Under the pieces are notes generated by a model. That model did no database searches, had not been told where the DNA came from, and saw only the letters and a list, made by a program, of their open reading frames with translations. 64,000 nucleotides of DNA from Prevotellaceae bacterium (GTDB taxonomy: Bacteria; Bacteroidota; Bacteroidia; Bacteroidales; Bacteroidaceae): NCBI GenBank assembly GCA_031262785.1, contig JAISHB010000064.1, positions 1 through 64,000 on the forward strand, in the 5' to 3' direction. The position numbers were made by a program, and so were the translations under genes. Numbering within the stretch: position 1 is the stretch's first letter; every line of letters begins with the position of its first letter. Below are positions 41,449 through 51,276 of the stretch, one piece after another.

Positions 41449-44283
41449 ATGAACGAAGAAACAGAATATATCAACGTCTATGGTGCCCGTGTGCACAATC
41501 TCAAGAACATAGACGTCGACCTTCCACGCAATAGCCTGACCGTGATTACCGGATTGAGCGGGAGCGGTAAATCATCGTTGGCCTTCGACACCATTTTTGC
41601 CGAAGGACAGCGTCGCTACATCGAAACCTTTTCGGCCTATGCACGCAACTTCTTGGGTAATCTCGAACGCCCCGATGTGGACAAGATAACCGGACTGAGT
41701 CCGGTCATCTCCATCGAGCAGAAGACCACCAACAAGAATCCGCGCTCCACCGTGGGCACTACCACCGAAGTGTACGACTTTCTGCGTTTGCTCTATGCGC
41801 GTGCCGGCATCGCCTACTCCTACCTCTCGGGAGAACGCATGATCAAGTACACCGAAGAGCAAATACTCGATCTCATCCTCACCGCCTACAACGGGCGGCG
41901 CATCTACATCCTCTCCCCGCTGGTGCGTGCCCGCAAAGGACACTACAAAGAACTCTTCGAGAATGTGCGCAAGAAGGGTTATCTGCATGTGCGCATCGAC
42001 GGCGAAATCAAAGAAGCGTTACCCGGCATGAAGCTCGACCGCTACAAGAATCACGACATCGAAGTGGTTATCGACAAGCTCATTGTCAGCGACAAAGACA
42101 ACACCCGCCTGAAGAAAAGTGTAGCCACCGCCATGCAACAAGGCGACGGACTGATTATGATATACGATACCGACACCAAAGAGGTGCGCCACTACAGTCG
42201 CCGTCTAATGTGTCCGGTAACAGGCCTCTCTTACCAGGAACCGGCTCCCCACAACTTCTCGTTTAACTCGCCGCAGGGTGCTTGTCCGCGCTGCAAAGGG
42301 TTGGGGGTGATTAGTCAGATAGACCTCGATAAAGTGATTCCCGATCGCTCCCTTTCCATTGCCGAAGGGGCGGTGATTCCGTTGGGTAAGTCTAAACAAT
42401 CGATGATATTCTGGCAAATAGCCGCCTTGCTGGAGCGCTACGATGCCACCTTGCACACGCCGGTGAAAGAGTTGCCCGACGAGGCCATCGACGAGATCCT
42501 CCACGGATCGGGCGAACGGTTGCGCATTAGAAGCCAGTTTATCGGCACCTCGTCCGACTACTACGTCACCTACGAGGGTGTCGTCAAGTACATCCAGTTG
42601 TTGCAAGAGCGCGAAGCTTCGGCTACGGCGCAGAAGTGGGCAGAACAGTTTGCCAAAACCACCGTATGTCCCGAGTGCAATGGGGCGCGCTTGAATAAAG
42701 AGGCACTGCACTACCGGCTCTACGACAAAAATATCTACGAACTCTCGTGCATGGACATCTCCGATTTGTACGACTGGCTCGATCGGCTCGATGTGCATCT
42801 CGAGCACAAGCAACGGCAAATTGCCACGGAAATCATGAAGGAGATACGCACGCGCCTGAAGTTCCTGCTCGATGTGGGGCTGGATTACCTCTCGCTCGAC
42901 CGTGCTTCGGCTTCACTTTCGGGCGGAGAGAGTCAGCGTATCCGGCTGGCCACGCAGATAGGGTCACAATTGGTGAACGTGCTCTATATTCTGGACGAAC
43001 CCAGCATCGGATTGCATCAACGGGACAATTGCCGCCTGATCCATTCACTCAAGGAGCTACGCGACATCGGCAACTCGGTGATTGTGGTAGAGCACGACAA
43101 AGAGATGATGCTGGAGGCCGATTACATCATCGATATGGGACCCAAAGCCGGTCGCTTGGGCGGTGAAGTAGTTTTTGCCGGCACCCCGCAAGAGATGCTG
43201 GCCACACACACGCTCACCTCGCAATACCTCAATGGCGAACGCTTCATCGAAACTCCTTCGGTACGTCGAACGGGCAACGGCAAGCAACTGATACTGCGCG
43301 GCGCTCGCGGAAACAACCTGAAAAACGTAGATGTAGCCTTTCCGTTGGGGTGCCTCATTTGCGTCACCGGCGTCTCGGGTAGCGGAAAGTCTACCTTGGT
43401 CAACGAAACCTTGCAGCCCATCCTCTCGCAGAAGTTCTACCACTCGTTGCAAGACCCGCTGCCCTACGACTACATCGAAGGGTTGCCCTATATAGATAAG
43501 GTGGTGAACGTAGACCAGTCGCCCATTGGCCGGACACCCCGTTCCAATCCGGCCACCTACACGGGCGTGTTTAGTGACATTCGCAACCTCTTTGTGGAGC
43601 TTCCCGAGGCGAAGATGCGCGGCTACAAACCCGGACGCTTCTCTTTCAACGTGAAAGGAGGGCGGTGTGAGACGTGTCAGGGCAACGGCTACCGCACCAT
43701 CGAAATGAACTTCCTGCCCGACGTGTATGTGCCCTGCGAAGTGTGTCACGGCAAACGCTACAACCGCGAAACGTTGGAAGTACGCTTTCGTGGTAAGTCG
43801 ATTGCCGACGTGCTGGACATGACCATCAACATGGCCGTGGAGTTTTTCGAGCATGTGCCGCAGATACTGCATAAAATCAAAGTGATTCAAGACGTCGGCC
43901 TGGGTTACATCAAGCTGGGGCAATCTTCCACTACGCTTTCGGGCGGGGAGAGCCAACGCGTGAAGCTGGCCACCGAACTATCCAAGCGCGACACGGGCAA
44001 GACCGTCTATATTTTGGACGAACCCACCACGGGCCTTCATTTCGAAGACATCCGCGTGCTGATGGCTGTCCTGAACAAATTGGTAGACAAGGGAAACACC
44101 GTGATCGTCATCGAGCACAACCTCGACGTGATTAAGCTGGCCGATTACCTCATCGACATGGGACCCGACGGAGGCAAGGCAGGCGGCACCGTGCTCAGCA
44201 CGGGCACTCCCGAAGAGGTGGCGCTAAGCACGAAGGGATATACCCCCCAATTCTTACGCGAAGAGCTGAAAATGAAGCCGTAG
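41449..44283 (+). CDS. uvrA: Excinuclease ABC subunit A
   Basis: Two ABC modules: [50 protein letters not shown], zinc-finger Cys motifs. Confidence 0.98.
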   Translation: MNEETEYINVYGARVHNLKNIDVDLPRNSLTVITGLSGSGKSSLAFDTIFAEGQRRYIETFSAYARNFLGNLERPDVDKITGLSPVISIEQKTTNKNPRSTVGTTTEVYDFLRLLYARAGIAYSYLSGERMIKYTEEQILDLILTAYNGRRIYILSPLVRARKGHYKELFENVRKKGYLHVRIDGEIKEALPGMKLDRYKNHDIEVVIDKLIVSDKDNTRLKKSVATAMQQGDGLIMIYDTDTKEVRHYSRRLMCPVTGLSYQEPAPHNFSFNSPQGACPRCKGLGVISQIDLDKVIPDRSLSIAEGAVIPLGKSKQSMIFWQIAALLERYDATLHTPVKELPDEAIDEILHGSGERLRIRSQFIGTSSDYYVTYEGVVKYIQLLQEREASATAQKWAEQFAKTTVCPECNGARLNKEALHYRLYDKNIYELSCMDISDLYDWLDRLDVHLEHKQRQIATEIMKEIRTRLKFLLDVGLDYLSLDRASASLSGGESQRIRLATQIGSQLVNVLYILDEPSIGLHQRDNCRLIHSLKELRDIGNSVIVVEHDKEMMLEADYIIDMGPKAGRLGGEVVFAGTPQEMLATHTLTSQYLNGERFIETPSVRRTGNGKQLILRGARGNNLKNVDVAFPLGCLICVTGVSGSGKSTLVNETLQPILSQKFYHSLQDPLPYDYIEGLPYIDKVVNVDQSPIGRTPRSNPATYTGVFSDIRNLFVELPEAKMRGYKPGRFSFNVKGGRCETCQGNGYRTIEMNFLPDVYVPCEVCHGKRYNRETLEVRFRGKSIADVLDMTINMAVEFFEHVPQILHKIKVIQDVGLGYIKLGQSSTTLSGGESQRVKLATELSKRDTGKTVYILDEPTTGLHFEDIRVLMAVLNKLVDKGNTVIVIEHNLDVIKLADYLIDMGPDGGKAGGTVLSTGTPEEVALSTKGYTPQFLREELKMKP

Positions 44284-44310
44284 CACACGGTCTATTTCAG
44301 TAATAAAGTA

Positions 44311-44318
44311 TATATTTG
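44311..44318 (+). promoter_or_regulatory. -7 element TATATTTG upstream of the POT transporter
   Basis: Matches TAnnTTTG, ~95 bp upstream of the ATG. Confidence 0.4.
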
Positions 44319-44413
44319 CACAGCAAATTGCACTGCGAACCCCAACGCTCTCATTCTGAACGGAAAAAACTTATTATCACATATCATTTTATTAACTTAA
44401 TATCATTATTACC

Positions 44414-46078
44414 ATGTTTGAAGGACATCCCAAGGGATTATACGCATTGGCGTTGGCCAATACAGGCGAACGCTTCGGTTATTACACCATGCTTGCCATC
44501 TTCACCCTGTTTGTGCAGGCAAAGTTTGGTTACACAGCCGACCAGGCATCTACCATTTACGGTATTTTCCTGGCCGGCGTTTATTTTATGCCGCTGGTAG
44601 GCGGCGTGTTGGCCGACAAGTTTGGTTTCGGCAAGATGGTCACCACCGGTATCGTCGTGATGTTTGCCGGTTATCTGTTACTCTCTGTTCCCACGGCCGT
44701 GAACATGACCAGCCAGGTCATGATGTTCGGGGCGCTCTTCCTGATAGCCTGCGGCACCGGCTTGTTTAAAGGCAATCTGCAAGTGATGGTCGGCAACCTC
44801 TACGATGTGCCCGCCTACCGTCCCAAACGCGACCATGCCTTCAGTCTTTTCTACATGGCCATCAACATTGGCGCCCTGTTTGCCCCCACGGCGGCCACGG
44901 CCGTTACCAACTGGATTATGGGCGGTGCCGGCTTGACCTACAACGCCAAGATACCCGCCCTGGCGCACCAGTTCTTAGACGGCACCATCAGCGAAGCCGG
45001 TAGCGCCACCCTGGCCACCCTGCAGGCGGCGCAAGGATTTGTGGGCGACACCGCCGTGTTCTGCAACACCTACATCGCCAAGCTTTCCGAGGCCTACAAC
45101 TACGGCTTTGGCGTAGCCTGCATCTCCCTGATCGTCTCGATGTTGATTTATGTCTGCTGCCGTCCCATGTTCAAACATGCCGACACCAACTCCAAGCAGG
45201 CCAAGGCCACTACGGGCACCACTGAACCCGAGCTGACCCCCTCGCAAACCAAAGAGCGCATCGTAGCGCTGTGTCTGGTGTTCGCCGTGGTGATTTTCTT
45301 CTGGATGGCTTTCCATCAAAACGGCTTGACGCTCACCTTCTTCGCCCGTGACTACACCGCCACCTCCGTGGTAGGACTGGACCGCATCGGCTTCAGCGTG
45401 TGGAATCTGGCACTGATTATCCTGGCCGTCTACGGCGCCTTCAGCCTCTTCCAATCCAAACATCTGCAAGGCAAGGTCATTTCCGGACTGGTGGTAGCCG
45501 CTTCGCTGGGCGTGCTGGCGTGGGCCTACTCGTCGATGGATGCCACCATCGACATCCTGCCGCAAATCTTCCAGCAGTTCAACCCCTTCTTTGTGGTGGC
45601 GCTTACGCCGGTTTCGCTGGCCGTCTTTGCCGCCCTGGCCAAGCGCAAGAAAGAACCTTCGGCTCCGCGTAAGATTGGCTTGGGAATGATCATCGCCGCT
45701 GTGGGATTCTTGTTGATGGCCGTTGGGTCGATGGGACTTCCCACCCCCAACGAGGTGTCGCAAGCGGGCATCAGTTCAGACATGCTCGTATCGCCCAATT
45801 GGCTCATTTCGACCTACTTGGTGTTGACCTTTGCCGAGTTGTTACTCTCGCCGATGGGCATTTCGTTCGTCTCAAAGGTGGCTCCCCCCAAGTATAAAGG
45901 CATGATGATGGGCGGCTGGTTTGCCGCCACCGCCGTTGGCAACTACATGGTGGCCATCATCGGTTACCTGTGGGCGGGCATTCCGCTCTGGATTGTGTGG
46001 GGCGTGCTGATTATCCTCTGCTTGCTGGCCGCCATTTTTATCTTCTCCATCATGAAGCGGTTAGAGAAGGTGGCGTAA
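44414..46078 (+). CDS. POT-family peptide MFS transporter
   Basis: MFEGHPKGLYALALANTGERFGYYTMLAIFTLF; GTGLFKGN. Confidence 0.93.
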   Translation: MFEGHPKGLYALALANTGERFGYYTMLAIFTLFVQAKFGYTADQASTIYGIFLAGVYFMPLVGGVLADKFGFGKMVTTGIVVMFAGYLLLSVPTAVNMTSQVMMFGALFLIACGTGLFKGNLQVMVGNLYDVPAYRPKRDHAFSLFYMAINIGALFAPTAATAVTNWIMGGAGLTYNAKIPALAHQFLDGTISEAGSATLATLQAAQGFVGDTAVFCNTYIAKLSEAYNYGFGVACISLIVSMLIYVCCRPMFKHADTNSKQAKATTGTTEPELTPSQTKERIVALCLVFAVVIFFWMAFHQNGLTLTFFARDYTATSVVGLDRIGFSVWNLALIILAVYGAFSLFQSKHLQGKVISGLVVAASLGVLAWAYSSMDATIDILPQIFQQFNPFFVVALTPVSLAVFAALAKRKKEPSAPRKIGLGMIIAAVGFLLMAVGSMGLPTPNEVSQAGISSDMLVSPNWLISTYLVLTFAELLLSPMGISFVSKVAPPKYKGMMMGGWFAATAVGNYMVAIIGYLWAGIPLWIVWGVLIILCLLAAIFIFSIMKRLEKVA

Positions 46079-46110
46079 CCGGCGCGGTGTAGCCGCACCC
46101 GTTTTAGAGA

Positions 46111-46462
46111 TTCGGTGCGCCGAACGGTGTCAGGGACAACTGAAAGACACTGTTCGGCGCACCGAATTGTTTCAGGGAGCGGAGAGACACTTCGTCCCGT
46201 GGTACGGGATGCAGTCTCCCCTTAAGGGGTCTTAAAGGACGGGGGTCGGGACAGCGTCAAACCTTTCGGCGTGTTAAAAGACGGGGTACGGGATACGGCC
46301 GCCCCTTAACGGATCTTAAAGGACGGGGGTCGGGACTGCGTCAAACCTTTCGGCGTGTTAAAGGACGGGGGTCGGGATCCGTTCACCCCTTAACGGGACT
46401 TAAAGGACGGGGGTCGGGACGACCTGATTCCGACCCGATACAGGGAGGTCGGTGCGCCGAAC
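46111..46462. repeat. Array 4: tandem repeats with 42 bp pitch, edge hairpin and alternating A/B units
   Basis: TTCGGYGCRCCGAA boxes at 46111 and 46153 and again near 46449; TTAAA core at 46232, 46274, 46316, 46358, 46400. Confidence 0.95.
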
Positions 46463-46467
46463 GGAAA

Positions 46468-48057
46468 CTATTCGGAGGAATTGGCTTTGTTCAGCCAGGT
46501 GACAATCATCTCCTTGAGCGCCTCTTGCGTGAACGGCTTGGTTAAGAAGTCGTTGCAACCCGCCTCCAGGGCAGCCTGCTTGTCGTGATCGAATGCAAAG
46601 GCGGTGAAGGCAATGATAGGCACCTCGGACGAGAGTTGACGGATGATGCGGGTGGCATCCAAGCCGCCCATATTGGGCATCTTCATATCCATGAGAATCA
46701 GATCGGGGTTCGTCTCTTCAAACAGACGCACCGCCTCCATGCCGTCTTTGGCATGAACCAGCGTGTAGATCTTTCCCAGAATGGCGTTGACCAAGATGTA
46801 GTTGAAATCGGTGTCTTCGGCAACGAGTACCGTCTTCTTTTCGACGGACGGCAGTTCGGCCGGGGACGGTTCCGTACTCTGTTTGGGTTCGGGAGGAAGG
46901 GGCGGGGTGTCGAACAGGTCGCCGCCATCTTCCTCGAGCTTGTTGGGCAGCGTGAAAGTAAAGGTGGTCGACTTGCCCGGATCGGAGGTCACCGTGATAG
47001 TTCCGCCCAGACGCTCCACAATGGTTTTGCAGATGGACAAACCCAGGCCGGTGCCCTGCACGCTGGTGTTCCCCTTGATGAACCGTTCAAAGACCGTTTC
47101 GATTTTGTCGGGAGCGATGCCCGAACCCGTGTCGGTAACGTGAAAGACAATCATCGTTCCCTTTCGCTCGTAGCCGTAGCGGATACTCCCCTGCGTGGTG
47201 AATTTGAACGCATTGCCGATGAGGTTGGAGAGCACCTGGATGATTCGGTTTTTGTCGGTGGAGATGCGGATATGTTCGTCCGAAGGCTCGAAGATGAGCT
47301 GAACCTCTTCGGGACACCGGAATACGTGTGCATCGTACACCTCCTTGCATAGCTGGTGCAGTAACACGGGCGCAATGGTAAACTGAAGGTGTCCCGATTC
47401 CATCTTGGACAAATCCAGTATCTCGTTGATGAGCTGCAGCAGCCGCTCACTGTTGGAGGCCACCATGTTATAGTAGTTCTTGCGGTCGCCAGCGTCGTCG
47501 CTCTCCGAAATGATGCGTGAGAAACCCACGATAGCATTGAGCGGGGTGCGTATCTCGTGGCTCATGTTGGCTAAGAAAGCCGACTTGTTGTGGTCGGAGT
47601 TCTCGGCCTTCTCCTTGGCTTTCTTCAGCGCTTCGTTCATCTTCTCCAGCTCGCGCTGATGGCGGGTCAGGGCGGTGATGTCGCGGCCGAAGCCCCAGAA
47701 CAGCTCCTCCCCCCGGGCGTCGAGGCAGCGGTAGAGGTCGCCCTCGATGGCCTCCACGTCGGGAAACAACGGGAAGGGGTGTTGGATAATCATATTCTGA
47801 AATTCTCCTTTGGCGCGGATAGCGCCGGTGAGTTCTTCCCACAGCATCTCGTCGAAGAACGAGCTGGTTTCGTAGATTTTCAGGCCGGTGATCTCTGCCT
47901 CCTCTTCAATAGCAAAGTGTTGACGGAATCTTCGATTGCCGAATACCAATGAACCGTCGGCGCGGGCGGCAAAGATGTGTTCACGAGATTGGTTGATCGC
48001 TTCGGTGAGCATTTCCATCTGTACCGGTTGGGGGCGGGCGGTTGATTCTTGCTTCAT
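46468..48057 (-). CDS. PAS-hybrid sensor histidine kinase/response regulator
   Basis: FLANMSHEIRTPLNAIVGFSRI, DTGSGIAPDKIETVFERF, VLVAEDTDFN, LILMDMKMPNMGG. Confidence 0.95.
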   Translation of the reverse strand: MKQESTARPQPVQMEMLTEAINQSREHIFAARADGSLVFGNRRFRQHFAIEEEAEITGLKIYETSSFFDEMLWEELTGAIRAKGEFQNMIIQHPFPLFPDVEAIEGDLYRCLDARGEELFWGFGRDITALTRHQRELEKMNEALKKAKEKAENSDHNKSAFLANMSHEIRTPLNAIVGFSRIISESDDAGDRKNYYNMVASNSERLLQLINEILDLSKMESGHLQFTIAPVLLHQLCKEVYDAHVFRCPEEVQLIFEPSDEHIRISTDKNRIIQVLSNLIGNAFKFTTQGSIRYGYERKGTMIVFHVTDTGSGIAPDKIETVFERFIKGNTSVQGTGLGLSICKTIVERLGGTITVTSDPGKSTTFTFTLPNKLEEDGGDLFDTPPLPPEPKQSTEPSPAELPSVEKKTVLVAEDTDFNYILVNAILGKIYTLVHAKDGMEAVRLFEETNPDLILMDMKMPNMGGLDATRIIRQLSSEVPIIAFTAFAFDHDKQAALEAGCNDFLTKPFTQEALKEMIVTWLNKANSSE

Positions 48058-48069
48058 AACGTTTTTCGA

Positions 48070-49275
48070 TTAGTTGGCTCTCTTTGCTTTTTCCCAAGCG
48101 CCGTTGCGGCTGGTCTTGCGTTTGTGCAAGTAGGCAAATCCTTTGATAACATTGAGGTTCATAAAGAGGAAGTAGTAGGGGATGAACAAAACCTTGTTCT
48201 TGATATTTTTTCCGGCCAAAAGACGGCCGTACATTCCGGCGGCGTAAAAGAGGAGTTGCAAGAGTAGCAATACCAGATAGAGGCGACTACACTCCCGGTC
48301 GGAAAGAACCAGCAGCGCGGCATTCAGAGGCAGTAGCAGGAAGAGCAACACCGGTGTCACCGACCAGCGCAACACCCGATGCGACACATATTCAAACCAG
48401 AGCCACCGGTAGCGAAACGGACGCAGCAACAACGCACGCAGTCGCCACACCGACTGCAGTCCGCCCGCAGCGATGCGCACCTTGCGCTTCTCCTCCTCAT
48501 GCATGTCGGCCGAACCGCTCTCCACGGCGTAGGCCTGGGCGCAATAGGCAATGAGAAAGCCCTTCATGGCGATGCGCAGCGAGAGTACGAAATCGTCCAA
48601 GAGCGTGTCGACGGGCATCGGCTCGAACAGCTCCCGTCGGACGGCGAATAGCTCGCCGGCGGCGCCCACGGCCGAATACAGACGGGTATCTAATGCCTTC
48701 AGGGTAGACTCATATTTCCAGTAGAAGCCTTCGCCGCCCGAGGCGGCATTCTCCTTTTCCTGCACGGCGATACGTTTCTCACCGGCCACGCATCCCACGC
48801 GCGGGTCGGCAAACGTGGCCACGATGTGTCGAATGGCTTGGCTATTGAGGTGGGTATTGGCGTCGGTGAATACTACCAGCGGAGTCTCTACATAGGTCAT
48901 GCCCCGGTTGAGTGCCGCGGTCTTGCCCTGTCGCTCGGGTTGATGCAGCACGGTGGCCTGCGGCCAGTTCTGCAGCCGTTGATTGGTGGCGTCGTTGCTC
49001 CCGTCGGTCACCCACAGGACGCGCAGCTTGTCGGCCGGATAGTCGAGTGCCAACGTGTTACGCATCTTTTCGTCGACCACCAATTCTTCGTTATAAGCAG
49101 CAATGAACAGCGTGACGGGAGGGAGCGCCGCATCCTCCGGCAGCGGGTATTGCACCGGCTTGCGGAAGCACTCTTTGAGTTTGACCAACAGATAGAGTAG
49201 CGCACCATACCCCACATAGGTATAGAACACCGTACACAAACCGACCCAGAAAATAATTTCCAAAACTATCATCAC
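48070..49275 (-). CDS. Glycosyltransferase family 2 membrane protein
   Basis: VTLFIAAYNEELVVDEKMRNTLALDYP, VFTDANTHLNSQAI; C-terminal TM helices. Confidence 0.9.
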   Translation of the reverse strand: MMIVLEIIFWVGLCTVFYTYVGYGALLYLLVKLKECFRKPVQYPLPEDAALPPVTLFIAAYNEELVVDEKMRNTLALDYPADKLRVLWVTDGSNDATNQRLQNWPQATVLHQPERQGKTAALNRGMTYVETPLVVFTDANTHLNSQAIRHIVATFADPRVGCVAGEKRIAVQEKENAASGGEGFYWKYESTLKALDTRLYSAVGAAGELFAVRRELFEPMPVDTLLDDFVLSLRIAMKGFLIAYCAQAYAVESGSADMHEEEKRKVRIAAGGLQSVWRLRALLLRPFRYRWLWFEYVSHRVLRWSVTPVLLFLLLPLNAALLVLSDRECSRLYLVLLLLQLLFYAAGMYGRLLAGKNIKNKVLFIPYYFLFMNLNVIKGFAYLHKRKTSRNGAWEKAKRAN

Positions 49276-49370
49276 TGCTTTTTCTGCTTAAAAAAATAGC
49301 GTCCAAAAGTATGGAGAATCTTTTGTTGTTGCAAGAAAATGCTATGTTATTTGTATTTTTTGCATGCAAG

Positions 49371-49389
49371 ACGAACAAAACTTGTTCGT
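49371..49389. promoter_or_regulatory. Perfect inverted repeat ACGAACAA-aac-TTGTTCGT in divergent intergenic region
   Basis: Read directly; 8-3-8 palindrome. Confidence 0.45.
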
Positions 49390-49460
49390 TATTGATACGG
49401 AAGCCGTTCTCCAAGGGGTAGATTTGTGCAAAAAGCGAAGCGAATAGACCCGGACGGCTG

Positions 49461-49478
49461 TGTTAATAGGTATTAACA
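49461..49478. promoter_or_regulatory. Perfect inverted repeat TGTTAATA-gg-TATTAACA, possible operator
   Basis: Read directly; 8-2-8 palindrome upstream of TACTTTTG near 49513. Confidence 0.45.
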
Positions 49479-49560
49479 AGACCGACAAGCATCTCTCCTG
49501 TGGAAAAGATGAACTACTTTTGCCCTATCAAATTCACACCCTCCTACTATAATAGCAACC

Positions 49561-50286
49561 ATGAACCAACCTGCGAATTACATCCGCCGCATCGAGATAG
49601 ACGGCCTGTGGGAACGCATCGACATTGCCTGGGATTTGCGTCCCGACGTGAATATCCTTTCGGGCATCAACGGGATAGGGAAAACCACCATCCTCAACTG
49701 TGCCGTGGGGTGTCTGGATGCCCTCTCGGGCAACCGTGCGGCCTCCGGCGGCTTCGAAAATGTGCATCTGACCTTCGATCGCGAGGATGCCGGCTTAGTG
49801 CGGTACGATTTGGTGCGCAGTTTCGCCTATGCCCGCGAACAGGATAAGCGCCTGGCAGAGCTATCAAGTCGGTATGCCGGGCTTCCCCCCGGTGGGGCGA
49901 AAGAGCTGCTTGTCCGGCAGCTCGACACCCTTTTCGGCTACACGGGCAAGCAGCTCGAGACCGGCAGCACGGAGCTATGCTTCCGGCAAGCGGGCGAACG
50001 GTTGCCGCTAACCAAACTCTCTTCGGGGGAGAAGCAGATGCTCATTATCCTGCTCACGGTCTTGCTGCGTGCGGGAGTGCCGTGCGTCCTTTTCATGGAC
50101 GAACCCGAAGCGTCGCTGCACATCGAGTGGCAGCAGAAGCTGATCGGCCTGATACGCGCACTCAATCCGCAGGTACAGCTCATTCTCTCCACCCATTCTC
50201 CGGCCGTGATTATGGAGGGATGGCTCGACGCCGTCACGGAAGTTAGTGATATATCCTCGCCCCACCATGCCCTCGCTGCGCAATAG
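49561..50286 (+). CDS. Compact AAA family ATPase (OLD/AAA_15-like)
   Basis: ILSGINGIGKTTILNCAVG, LTKLSSGEKQMLIILL, LFMDEPEASLHIEWQQKLI, LILSTHSPAVI. Confidence 0.9.
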   Translation: MNQPANYIRRIEIDGLWERIDIAWDLRPDVNILSGINGIGKTTILNCAVGCLDALSGNRAASGGFENVHLTFDREDAGLVRYDLVRSFAYAREQDKRLAELSSRYAGLPPGGAKELLVRQLDTLFGYTGKQLETGSTELCFRQAGERLPLTKLSSGEKQMLIILLTVLLRAGVPCVLFMDEPEASLHIEWQQKLIGLIRALNPQVQLILSTHSPAVIMEGWLDAVTEVSDISSPHHALAAQ

Positions 50287-51274
50287 CCTCACCTCTTCGT
50301 ATCTGGAGGCGGCACACCGGCTTTATCCCAAGCAGGCGCGCCGCCGCATCGTGGCCTATGTGGAGAGCTACGAGGACGTGGCCTTCTGGCGCACCCTACT
50401 GGGAGCGTATGAAAATGAGTCCTGCTATTTCCAGGTGATGCTCCCCTCGAACACCTCGCTTTCGAAGGGGAAAAAGATGGTACTGCTCAACACCCTGAAT
50501 ACCGCCGAGCTGGGACGGAGCCTGATTGCCTGCGTCGACAGTGATTACGACTTCCTGCTGCAGGAAACCACGGCGACCTCGCGTCGGATGAATCGGAATC
50601 CCTACATCTTCCAGACCTACGCCTATGCCATTGAGAATTTCCATTGCTACGCCGAAGGGTTGCACGAAGTATGTGTCCAGGCCACGTTGAACGACCGCGT
50701 GTTGATAGACTTTCCCGCCTTCCTGCGTCGCTACTCCCAAACGATTTATCCCCTTTTCCTCTGGAACATCTGGTTCTACCGCCGGGGCGATACCAACACC
50801 TTTCCGATGCACGCCTTCAACGAGTATGTGGGCTTGCCGGGCGTGAGTCTGCGGCATCCCGAGCGCGCACTCGGCCAGGTGGAGCGCGCCGTCCGTGCCA
50901 AGCTGGGCGAACTGCGCCGGCGCTTCGCCGGACACCTCCAAGAGGTGGAAGAACTGGGAGAGGCACTTACCCGACAGGGGCTTACGCCCGAAGTCACCTA
51001 TCTCTACATGCAGGGACACCACCTCATGGAGGGCGTGGTGCTTAAACTACTCACGCCCGTATGCATCGCGCTGCGCCGGGAGCGTGAGCAGGAAATCAAA
51101 CAGCTGGCACGTCACGGCAGACAGTTTCGCAACGAGCTGACCGCCTACAACAACAGCATCGTTCCGCTATCGCTGGCGCTGCGTAAGCAGGTCACCTACC
51201 AGGGACTCTATCTCTACGGGTGGATGAAGCGGGATGTGGAGCAGTTCCTTACCTCGATACACCAAACTATATAA
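50267..51274 (+). CDS. DUF4435-domain, Toprim-like protein
   Basis: VAYVESYEDVAFWRTLL, GKKMVLL, ACVDSDYDFLL, YAIENFHCY. Confidence 0.8.
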   Translation: MPSLRNSLTSSYLEAAHRLYPKQARRRIVAYVESYEDVAFWRTLLGAYENESCYFQVMLPSNTSLSKGKKMVLLNTLNTAELGRSLIACVDSDYDFLLQETTATSRRMNRNPYIFQTYAYAIENFHCYAEGLHEVCVQATLNDRVLIDFPAFLRRYSQTIYPLFLWNIWFYRRGDTNTFPMHAFNEYVGLPGVSLRHPERALGQVERAVRAKLGELRRRFAGHLQEVEELGEALTRQGLTPEVTYLYMQGHHLMEGVVLKLLTPVCIALRREREQEIKQLARHGRQFRNELTAYNNSIVPLSLALRKQVTYQGLYLYGWMKRDVEQFLTSIHQTI

Positions 51275-51276
51275 AT

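Noticed and set aside
49400-49510. Possible oriC/DnaA-box region (TTTTCCACA-like site near an AT-rich palindrome)
   Set aside because: Only one DnaA-box-like site and no dnaA or typical origin context.
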